The notes under the pieces were generated by a model, which worked only from the letters and a program-made list of their open reading frames with translations, did not search any database and was not told the DNA's origin. Positions 25,838 to 34,517 of a DNA stretch of 64,000 nucleotides are shown here, in pieces. This DNA comes from Bacteroidales bacterium (GTDB lineage Bacteria > Bacteroidota > Bacteroidia > Bacteroidales > UBA932). The DNA is taken from positions 31,240 to 95,239 of the forward strand of contig JAILNI010000035.1 in the NCBI GenBank assembly GCA_024691765.1. Direction: 5' to 3'. Position 1 is the stretch's first letter. Each line of letters opens with the position of its first letter. The translations under genes were made by a program, and so were the position numbers.

Positions 25838-27634
25838 ATGAAACGCTACCTGCTGCCACTTCTTTCCGCCGCCATCGTGCTTCTGCCGCTGATGTTCTCG
25901 CATTCCTGCGCGAACACCACGGAAGCCCCGTCCGGCGGAGCCAAGGACACCATACCCCCGTATATCGTCGACATCCGCCCCTATCCCGGGGCAACCGGAT
26001 TCCCTATCGAAAAAGCCAGGATAGTCTTCACCTTCAACGAATACGTCACCATCAAGAACCAGGGCAGCATCTACCTCTCCCCTCCCCAGGGCAAGAAGCC
26101 CAAGAGCGCGATCAAGGGCAAGAAACTGATAGTCAGCTTCGAAGAGGCGCTTGAACCCAACACGACCTACACCCTCAACCTCGGAGACGCGATTGCAGAC
26201 AACAACGAGGGCAATCCGTTCCCCGGTTTCACCTTCGTCTTCTCCACCGGCAGCCAGATAGACTCCATGTTCACCACCGGCATGGTGCAGGACTGCAACA
26301 CCCTGCTCCCGGTCAAGGACGCCACGGTGATGCTTTACAAGAACCACGCGGATTCCGCCGTCTTCCTCGAAAGGCCCTACGCGGCAGCCCGGACCGACGA
26401 CTGGGGTTACTTCGTGATTCCGTTCATCCAGGATACGGTCTACCGCATCTATGCCGTGGTCGACGCCGACGGAAATAACGTCTACGACCCCGACCAGGAC
26501 CGCATTGGCTTCATGGACAGCCTGCTTCAGCCCAAATGGAAGGTCGCCGACACCATCCCGGAGCTTCTGAAATACGACATGAAGGATACCCTCGGATGCG
26601 AAGCCAGGCGCGTGGAGCACACCCTCGGAGTTTTCCGTGAAAAGCCTTCCAAACAGTTCCTCAAGAACAAGGAACGCACCGGACTGCGGTCGGCCTACAT
26701 CAGTTTCCAGGCTCCTTACGTATGGATAGATTCCCTCTGGTTCGGAGGATTCCGCGCCGACGAGGTAATCTCCCAGTTCAATCCCAGCCAGGACAGCCTC
26801 GAACTGTGGCTCAACTCCAGGGCTCCGGCTCCCGACACCCTGCATCTTTTCGTAAATTACCGCAAGACCGATTCCACCGGCGTCCTGAAACCGGAGCTCG
26901 AGCATCTGAGGCTGCCGATTGACCCCAAACTGAAGCGCACCTATTCCCGCTCACAACGCCGCAACCTCAAGCACGAAGACACAGTGTGTCTCTATAAGCT
27001 GGAAGCAAAGCCCGAACGGGTGGAACAGTACGGCTTCGAGCTGGAATTCTCCCAGCCCATCATTTCGGCAGAATTCGATTCCCTGAAGTTCCGCTACCTC
27101 AATCCCAAGCAGAAGGAATTCAGGGCCGGAGTCAAGGTGGAGCGCGACAGCCTCAACCTGCGCAGGTGGACCATACGGCCCGAGGTAAAGTACCAGCAGG
27201 GCTTCGAGTACTTCCTGAAAGTGCCTCACAGAGCCTTCCGCGACATAAACGGCTTCTATTCCGACAGCACCGAGGTGAAGGTCTCGCTGCCTTCGGACGA
27301 AAAGCTGAGCAGCCTCACCGCAGTCCTGTCGGGCGTTGACGGCAAATACATAGTGGACCTGCTCGACGAAGGGCTCAAGACCATACTCCGGAGCTACACC
27401 ATCGATTCCGACTGCAACCTCGCCTTCCCCTACCTGAAGGAAGCCCGCTACTGCCTTCGCATCACCTCCGACCTCAACCGAAACGGCGTGGTCGACACTG
27501 GCAGCCTCCTGGAACGCAGGCAGCCCGAACTCGTGAAATTCGTAATGTTCAAGGACGGCAAGTTCCTGGAAGTACCGCCTTCCGCGGAGATAACCCAGGA
27601 AATCGACCTTCGAAAACTGTTTGCAAATGAATAG
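25838..27634 (+). CDS. Lipoprotein with Ig-like (Big_5) domain
   Basis: A 598-residue exported lipoprotein widespread in Bacteroidota. The signal peptide ends at SHSC, and the mature N-terminus ANTTEAPSGGAKDTIPP is characteristic of the family. Residues about 40-135 are a Big_5/SbsA-like Ig domain (ARIVFTFNEYVTI and ALEPNTTYTLNLGDAIADN). The middle shows a carboxypeptidase-regulatory-like segment (RIYAVVDADGNNVYDPDQD), with a similar motif near the end (CLRITSDLNRNGVVD). Function unknown; probably a surface or outer-membrane structural component. It lies 1 nt after rel, so co-transcription is likely. Confidence 0.8.
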   Translation: MKRYLLPLLSAAIVLLPLMFSHSCANTTEAPSGGAKDTIPPYIVDIRPYPGATGFPIEKARIVFTFNEYVTIKNQGSIYLSPPQGKKPKSAIKGKKLIVSFEEALEPNTTYTLNLGDAIADNNEGNPFPGFTFVFSTGSQIDSMFTTGMVQDCNTLLPVKDATVMLYKNHADSAVFLERPYAAARTDDWGYFVIPFIQDTVYRIYAVVDADGNNVYDPDQDRIGFMDSLLQPKWKVADTIPELLKYDMKDTLGCEARRVEHTLGVFREKPSKQFLKNKERTGLRSAYISFQAPYVWIDSLWFGGFRADEVISQFNPSQDSLELWLNSRAPAPDTLHLFVNYRKTDSTGVLKPELEHLRLPIDPKLKRTYSRSQRRNLKHEDTVCLYKLEAKPERVEQYGFELEFSQPIISAEFDSLKFRYLNPKQKEFRAGVKVERDSLNLRRWTIRPEVKYQQGFEYFLKVPHRAFRDINGFYSDSTEVKVSLPSDEKLSSLTAVLSGVDGKYIVDLLDEGLKTILRSYTIDSDCNLAFPYLKEARYCLRITSDLNRNGVVDTGSLLERRQPELVKFVMFKDGKFLEVPPSAEITQEIDLRKLFANE

Positions 27635-28475
27635 CCGACTGCTCGCCATAATGCTGGCCCTCTGCATGGGAGCCCCGCTCGCCGCCCAGGAACTTCCGGC
27701 CGGACTCGAACTGGACACCCTTGCCGTGCTGCCTTCCCGCGGCATGGTGAACGACTATTCCATGATAGGCGTCAATTTCGGCCCCACGATATCGCGCATG
27801 GTAACCAACCCGTCGGGCTACAAGCAGGGCTGGCTGTACAATCCGTGGTACTTCTCGGTTACCTACATCAAGAACATGAAAATGTTCGATTTCCTGCCCT
27901 ATTTCGGCTATCAGGTAGGCCTGGCGTACGGGCATGAGGGCTACAGGTTCACCGAAAACGAGAAATCCCATTACAAGCATCGCATAGACGGCTACTCCCA
28001 GGCCAGCTACAGCGTGGTGGAGGTTCCCTTCCTCATACACGGGCATTTCGACGCCTCGCACTTCAAGTTCATGCTCAACGCAGGCCCGTACCTGGGTTAC
28101 CGGCTGTCGGTGAAGCGCTGGGACGAAGCGTCCGGAAATACCGCATCCCATGCGCCGGCAGGCGATTTCATCGACCACGACCGCCGCTGGGACTACGGCA
28201 TCTACGGAGGGGCCGGATTCGCCATCGTATTCGATCCTGTCGAGTTCCATTTCAACGCCATTGGGCATGTATGGTCCTGGGGCAGCATCTACGCCCCCAA
28301 TTCCAATCCGGAGCCGTACACCAAGTACTACTACCGCTTTGCCTACCCGATGGACCTCAACTTCACATTCGGCATTTACTTCCAGCTCAGCAAGCGTTAC
28401 GGCAGGACAAGCGCCCAGCTTCGCAGGCAGGCATACGACATAGTCTATGGAGAAGATAACGGCAAGGATAGGTAA
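27627..28475 (+). CDS. Outer-membrane beta-barrel protein (PorT-like)
   Basis: A 282-residue exported protein. I use the ATG at 27627 (MNSRLLAIMLALCMGAPLAAQ) rather than the upstream TTG, because it starts the signal peptide directly. The mature part is rich in aromatic amphipathic strands (YNPWYFSVTYIKNMKMFDFL and FTFGIYFQLSKRYG), which suggests an outer-membrane barrel. It overlaps the lipoprotein gene before it by 8 nt and ispG after it by 29 nt. Specific function is not evident, and the resemblance to PorT-like proteins is general only. Confidence 0.6.
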   Translation: MNSRLLAIMLALCMGAPLAAQELPAGLELDTLAVLPSRGMVNDYSMIGVNFGPTISRMVTNPSGYKQGWLYNPWYFSVTYIKNMKMFDFLPYFGYQVGLAYGHEGYRFTENEKSHYKHRIDGYSQASYSVVEVPFLIHGHFDASHFKFMLNAGPYLGYRLSVKRWDEASGNTASHAPAGDFIDHDRRWDYGIYGGAGFAIVFDPVEFHFNAIGHVWSWGSIYAPNSNPEPYTKYYYRFAYPMDLNFTFGIYFQLSKRYGRTSAQLRRQAYDIVYGEDNGKDR

Positions 28476-29766
28476 GCGGGTACTCATTGGCCCGGGGCAC
28501 CCCATAGTGGTGCAGACCATGTGCAACACCCACACCTCTGACGTGGATGCTACGGTCGCCCAGTGCAGGAGGCTTGCGGCTGCAGGAGCCGAAATGATAC
28601 GCATAACGGTGCCCGGACTGCAGGATGTGCCACATATGGCGGAGATATCCAGCCGGCTGCGTGCCGAAGGCATTGTCACTCCCCTTGTCGCCGACATTCA
28701 TTTCTCCTCCGCCACTGCAATAGCGATAGCTCCCATAGTGGAAAAGGTCCGCATCAATCCCGGTAATTTCCACCGCGACCACGCCCAGGCGCGCAGCCAG
28801 TTCGGGCATCTGCTGGAAGTATGCAGGAAGCACGGCACAGCCATACGCATAGGCGTCAACCACGGCTCGCTGGGTAGCTACATAACCAATCTGTACGGCA
28901 ATACTCCCCTGGGCATGGCCAAGGCCGCCATGGAGTGGCTTGAGATGTGCCTCGATGCGGATTTCAGGAACGTAGTGGTATCGCTCAAGAGCAGCAATAC
29001 CGTTGTTATGGTGCAGGCCTACCGCCTGCTGGAGGAAATGATGGAGAGCCGGGGCGTCGTCTTCCCACTGCACATAGGCGTTACGGAAGCGGGAAACGGC
29101 GATTCAGGCCGCATCAAGAGCTGCATAGGCTGCGCCTCACTTCTCTCAAAAGGTCTTGGAAACACCGTAAGGGTTTCCCTCACCGAAGATCCCGAGGCCG
29201 AATTGCCCGCCGCGCGCTATCTGGCAGACCGCTACAGCCGCGGGCTTGAATCCAGCCTGGTCTCATCTGAAATAGCGGACGGAACGGTTCTCGCCAGTTA
29301 CGAAGCCCCTTCCCGCGAAAGGCTGATTCTCGACGCCGCATGCGACTGGGGTCCGGCCCTTCTGGACAGGGAAATAGACGAAGTCCGTTTCAGTGGCACC
29401 ATAGCTGGAGAACCGATAGGAGATGATCTGGCAGCCTATCTTTCCGACGAAATCATGCAGGCTTCGCGCCGCCGCTTCTACAAACCCGAGTATATAGCAT
29501 GCCCCGGCTGCGGACGCACCATGTACGACCTTCAGAAGGCCTTCGAAGAGGTCAAGGCCAGGACTTCACACCTCAAGGGCATGGTGATAGCCGTCATGGG
29601 CTGCATAGTGAACGGTCCGGGCGAGATGGCCGACGCCGACTGGGGATATGTCGGGGAAGGAAACGGAAAGGTTAGCATATACCGCGGAAAGACTGCCGTC
29701 CTCAGGCATGTCCCCGAAGCCGACGCACCGCGAAAGCTCCTTTCGCTTATCGAAGACTCGCTATGA
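28447..29766 (+). CDS. ispG: 4-hydroxy-3-methylbut-2-enyl diphosphate synthase (flavodoxin/ferredoxin)
   Basis: MEP-pathway iron-sulfur enzyme IspG/GcpE. The TIM-barrel part contains PIVVQTMCNTHT, PLVADIHFSS and KVRINPGNF. The 4Fe-4S domain has YIACPGCGRTMYDL and AVMGCIVNGPGEMADADWGYVG, supplying the three cysteines and the catalytic Glu. At 439 residues it is shorter than usual Bacteroidota IspG (about 600, with a large inserted A* domain) but longer than the E. coli form (about 370). The stretch between VRVSLTEDPEAEL and the first CxxC is about 95 residues. Its start overlaps the previous gene by 29 nt, and its end overlaps convergent psd by 20 nt. Confidence 0.92.
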   Translation: MEKITARIGKRVLIGPGHPIVVQTMCNTHTSDVDATVAQCRRLAAAGAEMIRITVPGLQDVPHMAEISSRLRAEGIVTPLVADIHFSSATAIAIAPIVEKVRINPGNFHRDHAQARSQFGHLLEVCRKHGTAIRIGVNHGSLGSYITNLYGNTPLGMAKAAMEWLEMCLDADFRNVVVSLKSSNTVVMVQAYRLLEEMMESRGVVFPLHIGVTEAGNGDSGRIKSCIGCASLLSKGLGNTVRVSLTEDPEAELPAARYLADRYSRGLESSLVSSEIADGTVLASYEAPSRERLILDAACDWGPALLDREIDEVRFSGTIAGEPIGDDLAAYLSDEIMQASRRRFYKPEYIACPGCGRTMYDLQKAFEEVKARTSHLKGMVIAVMGCIVNGPGEMADADWGYVGEGNGKVSIYRGKTAVLRHVPEADAPRKLLSLIEDSL

Positions 29767-30403
29767 TATCCTCGGCGGCCTTGACATGGTCGCCTACCTT
29801 AACCCTTATCTCGGCGTCCAGCGGCAGATAGATATCCAGCCGCGAACCGAACTTGATAATGCCGCACTGTTCCCCGGCCTGCACTTCACTGCCTGGTTCG
29901 GCATAGCAGACTATGCGCCTTGCGAAGGTGCCTGCGAGCTGGCGGAACAGCACTTCCTGCCCGTCGGGAGTAAGGATTACGGCCGTAGTGTGCTCGTTGT
30001 CCTCCGAGGCCTTCGGCCTGAAGGCCAGCAGATGCTTGCCAACATGGTAGCGGTAGTACTTCACCGTGCCGCTGACAGGCCAGAAATTCACGTGAACGTC
30101 GAAGAAGTCCATGTACACGCACACACGCTTGCAGTCGCGCCCCAGCACTTCGTCTTCATATGACTCGTCCACTATGACCACCCTGCCGTCGGCGGCGCTG
30201 CTTATCAGTTTGCCGTTCCCCGCCCTGCGCCTTTCAGGCACCCTGAAGAAGAAGAGCTGCCACATGGCGAACACCCATACGACCGCGGTGAGCGTCCATG
30301 CGAGCCAGCGCGGCTGTACGAAACGGAGGCAGGCCCAGATTGCAAATGCGGCCAGCACGAAGACGAGGGCGAGATCGCCGTATGAATCCTTGTCTATCTT
30401 CAT
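29747..30403 (-). CDS. psd: Phosphatidylserine decarboxylase proenzyme
   Basis: Forms phosphatidylethanolamine from phosphatidylserine. I start it at 30403 (MKIDKDSYGDLALVF), overlapping the cdsA stop; the longer ORF start would lie inside cdsA. Two N-terminal membrane segments (about 10-50) are followed by SSAADGRVVIVDE and MDFFDVHVNFWPVSG, which are conserved in the short archaeal/Bacteroidota-type enzymes. The self-cleavage site that creates the pyruvoyl group is GIIKFGSRLDIYLP (Gly-Ser). The length of 218 residues is typical of this short class. Confidence 0.9.
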   Translation of the reverse strand: MKIDKDSYGDLALVFVLAAFAIWACLRFVQPRWLAWTLTAVVWVFAMWQLFFFRVPERRRAGNGKLISSAADGRVVIVDESYEDEVLGRDCKRVCVYMDFFDVHVNFWPVSGTVKYYRYHVGKHLLAFRPKASEDNEHTTAVILTPDGQEVLFRQLAGTFARRIVCYAEPGSEVQAGEQCGIIKFGSRLDIYLPLDAEIRVKVGDHVKAAEDIIASLR

Positions 30404-31224
30404 ATCAGTCCAGTTATCGAAAGGTAAATGGCACCGAGAGGCATGGCTACCAGGGTGCTGTCGAAGCGGTCCAGAAGCCCTCCGTGCCCCGGAATGATGT
30501 CTCCCGAATCCTTGACTCCGAAATGCCTCTTCCAAAGGCTTTCAAAAAGGTCGCCGAAGACTCCGCCTATATCCATTATGACAGCCAGGGCAAGGCAGTG
30601 GTACCAGGGGAAGTCGAACAGGCCGGCGAACATTATGCCTATCGCGGCAAGCATGCAGAAAGCCATGCCTCCGGCGAAGCCGACCCAGGTCTTGTTCGGG
30701 GAGATATGCTCCGCCATCTTCTTTTTGCCCTTGCCGAAGAGTATGCCGACGGTATAGGCACCTATATCGGAACACCAGATCAGTATGAAGAAGCAGAGCA
30801 GCAGCCTTGCGCTGAAAGCTCCATCCCTGAAGGCTATGATGTTCGACAGGGTGAGCGGAATCGCTATGTAGAGTATGCCGGCCAGCACATAGGCTATGTC
30901 TGCCATGTGAAGATGGTCCTTCGAAAGGACGGCGCTCACCGGGATTGCCATAAGCAGCATCAGGGGAAGTGCGACGAAATGGACGTCTATTCCCCAGTTG
31001 AACATGGAAAACAGCAGCACGAACTCGCTCACGCTGGCCGCTATGGCCATTATCCTTGCGGTCCGGTGCCTGCTTCCCATCGACATGCGGTAGAACTCCA
31101 GCATCATGCCAACCATAATGGCGAGCACCAGCACTCCGAAGAGATACTGATTGACGAGCAGGCCGCACAGCATCACAGCTATGAAGCCTATTCCGGAGAT
31201 GGTCCTTAGGGTGACGTTCTTCAC
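30400..31224 (-). CDS. cdsA: Phosphatidate cytidylyltransferase
   Basis: Inner-membrane enzyme making CDP-diacylglycerol from phosphatidate and CTP. The 274-residue protein has about eight hydrophobic segments and the C-terminal CDS signature, GDLFESLWKRHFGVKDSGD followed by GHGGLLDRFDS. The middle motif SPNKTWVGFAGG is also conserved. Its start overlaps the ftsH stop and its stop overlaps the psd start, both by 4 nt. The operon therefore places two steps of phospholipid synthesis after ftsH. Confidence 0.95.
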   Translation of the reverse strand: MKNVTLRTISGIGFIAVMLCGLLVNQYLFGVLVLAIMVGMMLEFYRMSMGSRHRTARIMAIAASVSEFVLLFSMFNWGIDVHFVALPLMLLMAIPVSAVLSKDHLHMADIAYVLAGILYIAIPLTLSNIIAFRDGAFSARLLLCFFILIWCSDIGAYTVGILFGKGKKKMAEHISPNKTWVGFAGGMAFCMLAAIGIMFAGLFDFPWYHCLALAVIMDIGGVFGDLFESLWKRHFGVKDSGDIIPGHGGLLDRFDSTLVAMPLGAIYLSITGLI

Positions 31225-33161
31225 TTTTCTTCCGCTTTGGAGCCCGCCTTGGGGCCGAGTATGGATTCCAGGTCGTCAGCGAATATGACTTCCTTTTCGA
31301 GAAGCAGTTCCGCGACCTTGACGAAGTTCTCCATATTGTCCTTGAGGAGTTTTTCCGTGCGGTCGTGCACGTCGTCCACTATCCTGCGGGCCTCCTTGTC
31401 CATCAGTTCCGCCGTCTTTTCGCTGTACGGACGGTTGAAGTCGTAACCGCGGGCGCCGGTGGAATCGTAGAACGAGAGTTCGCCCACCGCGTCGGACATG
31501 CCGTAGAACTGAACCATGCTGTAAGCTATGCGGGTGAGACGCTCGAGGTCGCTGAGGGCTCCCGAAGCAGGCTCCCCGTTTATTATCTCCTCGGCCACGC
31601 GGCCTCCCATCAGCGAGCACATCTCGTCCAGCATGTAGCTGCGGGGCAGTATCTTGCGCTCCGCCGGAAGGCTCCATGTAAGGCCCAGGGCCTGTCCGCG
31701 CGGGATCAGGCTCACCTTGAACACCGGATCGGCGTTGGGGAGCAGCCAGCCCACCACGGCGTGTCCAGCCTCATGATAGGCGGTGGTGCGCTTCTCGGCA
31801 TCGGTCATTATGGTCGAGCTCTTGCGCTCTATGCCTCCCACTATACGGTCGACGGAATCCATGAAATCCTGGGTGTCGATGAAGCTCTTTCCCCTGCGGG
31901 CCGCGGTGAGTGCCGCCTCGTTGCAGAGATTGGCTATATCTGCGCCTGAGAAACCCGGAGTATGCTTGGCCATATTGTCCAGATTGAAATCCGGGGCCAC
32001 CTTGAGCCCGCGCATATGCACCTGGAATATCTCCTTGCGCTCTGCGAGTTCGGGAAGGTCCACATGTATCTGGCGGTCGAAGCGCCCGGCGCGCATGAGG
32101 GCCTTGTCGAGAATGTCGGCCCTGTTGGTCGCCGCCAGCACTATGACGCCGCTGTTGGTGCCGAAACCGTCCATCTCGGTAAGGAGCTGATTCAGAGTGT
32201 TCTCACGCTCGTCGTTGCTGCTCCAGCCCACATTCTTGCCACGGGCGCGCCCCACGGCGTCTATTTCGTCAATGAATACTATACAGGGGGCCTTTTCCTT
32301 GGCCTGTGCGAAGAGGTCGCGCACGCGACTTGCGCCCACGCCTACGAACATCTCCACGAAGTCGGATCCGCTGATGCTGAAAAACGGCACGTCAGCCTCC
32401 CCCGCCACAGCTTTCGCAAGCAGGGTCTTGCCCGTTCCCGGAGGACCGACAAGAAGCGCGCCCTTCGGAATCTTGCCGCCGAGGGCCGTGTATTTCTTCG
32501 GATTCCTGAGGAAATCGACTATTTCCATCACTTCCTCCTTCGCCCCGTAGAGGCCGGCGACGTCCTTGAAAGTCACCTTCACCTCGTTCTTGTTGGCGAG
32601 CTTTCCGGTGGAACGTCCTACTCCGAAAATGCCGCCCGGGCCGTTCCCGGATCCTCCCGGGCCGCCCATGTTGCGGCTCATCCCCCGGAACATCCACACC
32701 CACATGAGTATGAGAAGGACAGGCCAGATAAGCCATTCTATCCATTGCATCCAGCCTCTGGAGTCGTCCTCTATCACGATTTTCACCTGCTCTCCCGCCG
32801 AAAGCTCAGCATTAACCGCCTCGAATTCCTGCTCCGCGTTGAAGGAGCCGGACACGAGGAAGGTAAGCTGCGGCGACTTGGCCGGCAGCTGGCCCATGGG
32901 GAAGAGATCGGCGTATTTGGAAGCGCGTTCGGGCCTCAGGGTGACCGCACCCTTGTAGTCGCTGCGCATGAAATGGATTTCCTTAATGTCGCCGTCGCGC
33001 ATCATCTGCTTTACCTGCGGCCATTCAACCTTTGCAGGCTGGGTGCCACGGTTGCCGAAGAGCATCCAGCCAAGTCCTACCAGCAGGAGGATGTACAGCC
33101 AGGACAGATTTATCTTGATGACGCGGTGCTTTTTGTCTTTGTCGTTTCCTTTATTTGGCAT
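31221..33161 (-). CDS. ftsH: ATP-dependent zinc metalloprotease
   Basis: Membrane-anchored AAA+ protease for quality control. The N-terminus has a membrane segment at about 20-37 ([15 protein letters not shown]) and a second one near 140, flanking a periplasmic domain. The AAA domain shows [33 protein letters not shown] and the SRH region [20 protein letters not shown]. The zinc site is [14 protein letters not shown] glycine-rich linker ([12 protein letters not shown]) precedes the AAA domain. At 646 residues it is full length. It is first in the ftsH-cdsA-psd operon. Confidence 0.97.
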   Translation of the reverse strand: MPNKGNDKDKKHRVIKINLSWLYILLLVGLGWMLFGNRGTQPAKVEWPQVKQMMRDGDIKEIHFMRSDYKGAVTLRPERASKYADLFPMGQLPAKSPQLTFLVSGSFNAEQEFEAVNAELSAGEQVKIVIEDDSRGWMQWIEWLIWPVLLILMWVWMFRGMSRNMGGPGGSGNGPGGIFGVGRSTGKLANKNEVKVTFKDVAGLYGAKEEVMEIVDFLRNPKKYTALGGKIPKGALLVGPPGTGKTLLAKAVAGEADVPFFSISGSDFVEMFVGVGASRVRDLFAQAKEKAPCIVFIDEIDAVGRARGKNVGWSSNDERENTLNQLLTEMDGFGTNSGVIVLAATNRADILDKALMRAGRFDRQIHVDLPELAERKEIFQVHMRGLKVAPDFNLDNMAKHTPGFSGADIANLCNEAALTAARRGKSFIDTQDFMDSVDRIVGGIERKSSTIMTDAEKRTTAYHEAGHAVVGWLLPNADPVFKVSLIPRGQALGLTWSLPAERKILPRSYMLDEMCSLMGGRVAEEIINGEPASGALSDLERLTRIAYSMVQFYGMSDAVGELSFYDSTGARGYDFNRPYSEKTAELMDKEARRIVDDVHDRTEKLLKDNMENFVKVAELLLEKEVIFADDLESILGPKAGSKAEEK

Positions 33162-33200
33162 TTAATCGTAAATTTGCCCCGGTCATTATCCGGGATTTTA

Positions 33201-33230
33201 CAAATATAGCAACAAAAATGGAACCACAAA
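33201..33230 (-). promoter_or_regulatory. Promoter of ftsH-cdsA-psd
   Basis: On the minus strand TTTG (complement of 33227-33230), an 18-nt spacer and TATATTTG (complement of 33201-33208) fit the consensus. It overlaps the birA start region, so the two divergent units share this space. A TAAATTTG box for birA lies at 33169-33176. Confidence 0.65.
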
Positions 33231-33895
33231 GCCGTTATCCCATGATAGAATGGCACAATGAGCTCTCATCCACCAACGACGAGGCGAAAAGGCGTCTGGA
33301 GACCCTTGACAATTTGTCAGTGATTGCGGCGGTCCGCCAGACTGCAGGCCGCGGAAGAGGGTCGCACAGCTGGATTTCGGCCCCTGGAGAGAATCTTACA
33401 TTCAGCGTGGTTCTGGCTTTCGGCCAGGGCGGCCCGGCTCCTCTTCCCGCTTCCGACGCCATACGCATAACACAGCTCGCCAGCGTCTCCGTTTGCGATT
33501 TCCTGGTTTCCGAAGGTCTGGATCCGAGGATAAAATGGCCCAACGACGTCTGGGTTGAAGACCGCAAAATCTGCGGCATACTTATCGAGAACACCCTTTC
33601 CGGAGATTTCATCTCCCGCAGCATAGTGGGTATAGGGCTCAACCTGGGCCAGAAGGAATTCGACCCGGCCCTCCCCAATCCCACTTCCCTCTCCCTCGAA
33701 ACAGGGCGCAGCTACCGTCCGGACGAAGCGCTGGACAGCCTCTACGAAATAATCTGCCGCCGGGCGGAGGAACTCTCCACTGCCGGCGGCAGAGCAAGAC
33801 TCGAGTTGGAATTCTCGAAAAGGATGTTCGTTCTGGACAAGCCTTCGCAGGATTCCCTGCTGGCCTCTATCGAGGATTTCGAAGCGCGGCGATGA
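33218..33895 (+). CDS. birA: Biotin-[acetyl-CoA carboxylase] ligase, short form
   Basis: Attaches biotin to carrier proteins. I start at 33218 (MEPQSRYPMIEWHNELSSTND), because the ORF-track start overlaps ftsH and its promoter. The 225-residue protein lacks the N-terminal helix-turn-helix of BirA repressors, so it is enzyme only. Catalytic motifs are visible: AVRQTAGRGRGSHSW (biotinoyl-AMP loop) and DPRIKWPNDVWVEDRKICGILIE. A likely substrate in this window is the biotin carrier of the methylmalonyl-CoA decarboxylase. Its 3' end overlaps convergent rpe by 29 nt. Confidence 0.92.
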   Translation: MEPQSRYPMIEWHNELSSTNDEAKRRLETLDNLSVIAAVRQTAGRGRGSHSWISAPGENLTFSVVLAFGQGGPAPLPASDAIRITQLASVSVCDFLVSEGLDPRIKWPNDVWVEDRKICGILIENTLSGDFISRSIVGIGLNLGQKEFDPALPNPTSLSLETGRSYRPDEALDSLYEIICRRAEELSTAGGRARLELEFSKRMFVLDKPSQDSLLASIEDFEARR

Positions 33896-34514
33896 CTTTC
33901 GAAGGCGAGGGCGACTTGAACACCGCACTCCCCGCCACGAGTATATCCGCACCGGCTTCCTGAAGCGCGGCGGCATTGCTTTCGGCCACGCCTCCGTCCA
34001 CCTCGATGAGGGCTTCGCTTCCCGCCTCATTCAGCTTTTCCTTGAGCTTCTGCACGCGGTCGAGGCTCTCGTAAATGAATTTCTGCCCGCCGAAACCGGC
34101 GAACACGGACATTATCAGGAAGAAATCGGCCTCACCGATAAACGGATAAAGCCTTTCCACCTTTATGTCAGGATTGATTGCCAGTCCGGCTTTCATGCCC
34201 TTTGAGCGTATTTCCCTTAGTATCCCGCGGGTTTTGCGCCCCGCCGCCTCGAGATGGAAACTCATCATGGATACACCGAGTTCGGCACAGCGCCCCACCC
34301 AGGCCTCCGGATTCACCACCATGAAATGTGCGTCAAGCGGAATCCCCGCCTTGCCGGCCACAGCCTCCACTACCGGGAACCCGAAGGAAATATTGGGCAC
34401 GAAGGTTCCGTCCATGATATCCAGATGAATCAGGTCCGCCGACGCATTGAGCATTTCGACGTCCTTTTCCAGCCTCAGGAAATCGGCTGAAAGGAGTGAA
34501 GGTGCGACTTTCAT
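33867..34514 (-). CDS. rpe: Ribulose-phosphate 3-epimerase
   Basis: Pentose-phosphate pathway enzyme, 215 residues, single TIM barrel. The N-terminus VAPSLLSADFLRL, the catalytic LIHLDIMDGTFVPNISFG, DAHFMVV, FFLIMSVFAGFGGQKF and the late ALIEVDGGV motif are all present. They carry the metal-binding His and catalytic Asp residues. It follows dnaA after only 3 nt, so the two are probably co-transcribed. Confidence 0.95.
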   Translation of the reverse strand: MKVAPSLLSADFLRLEKDVEMLNASADLIHLDIMDGTFVPNISFGFPVVEAVAGKAGIPLDAHFMVVNPEAWVGRCAELGVSMMSFHLEAAGRKTRGILREIRSKGMKAGLAINPDIKVERLYPFIGEADFFLIMSVFAGFGGQKFIYESLDRVQKLKEKLNEAGSEALIEVDGGVAESNAAALQEAGADILVAGSAVFKSPSPSKVIAALRNPR

Positions 34515-34517
34515 ATA

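Noticed and set aside
31962-33209. 415-residue plus-strand ORF opposite ftsH
   Set aside because: Antisense to an unmistakable FtsH with all motifs; His- and Gly-rich shadow.
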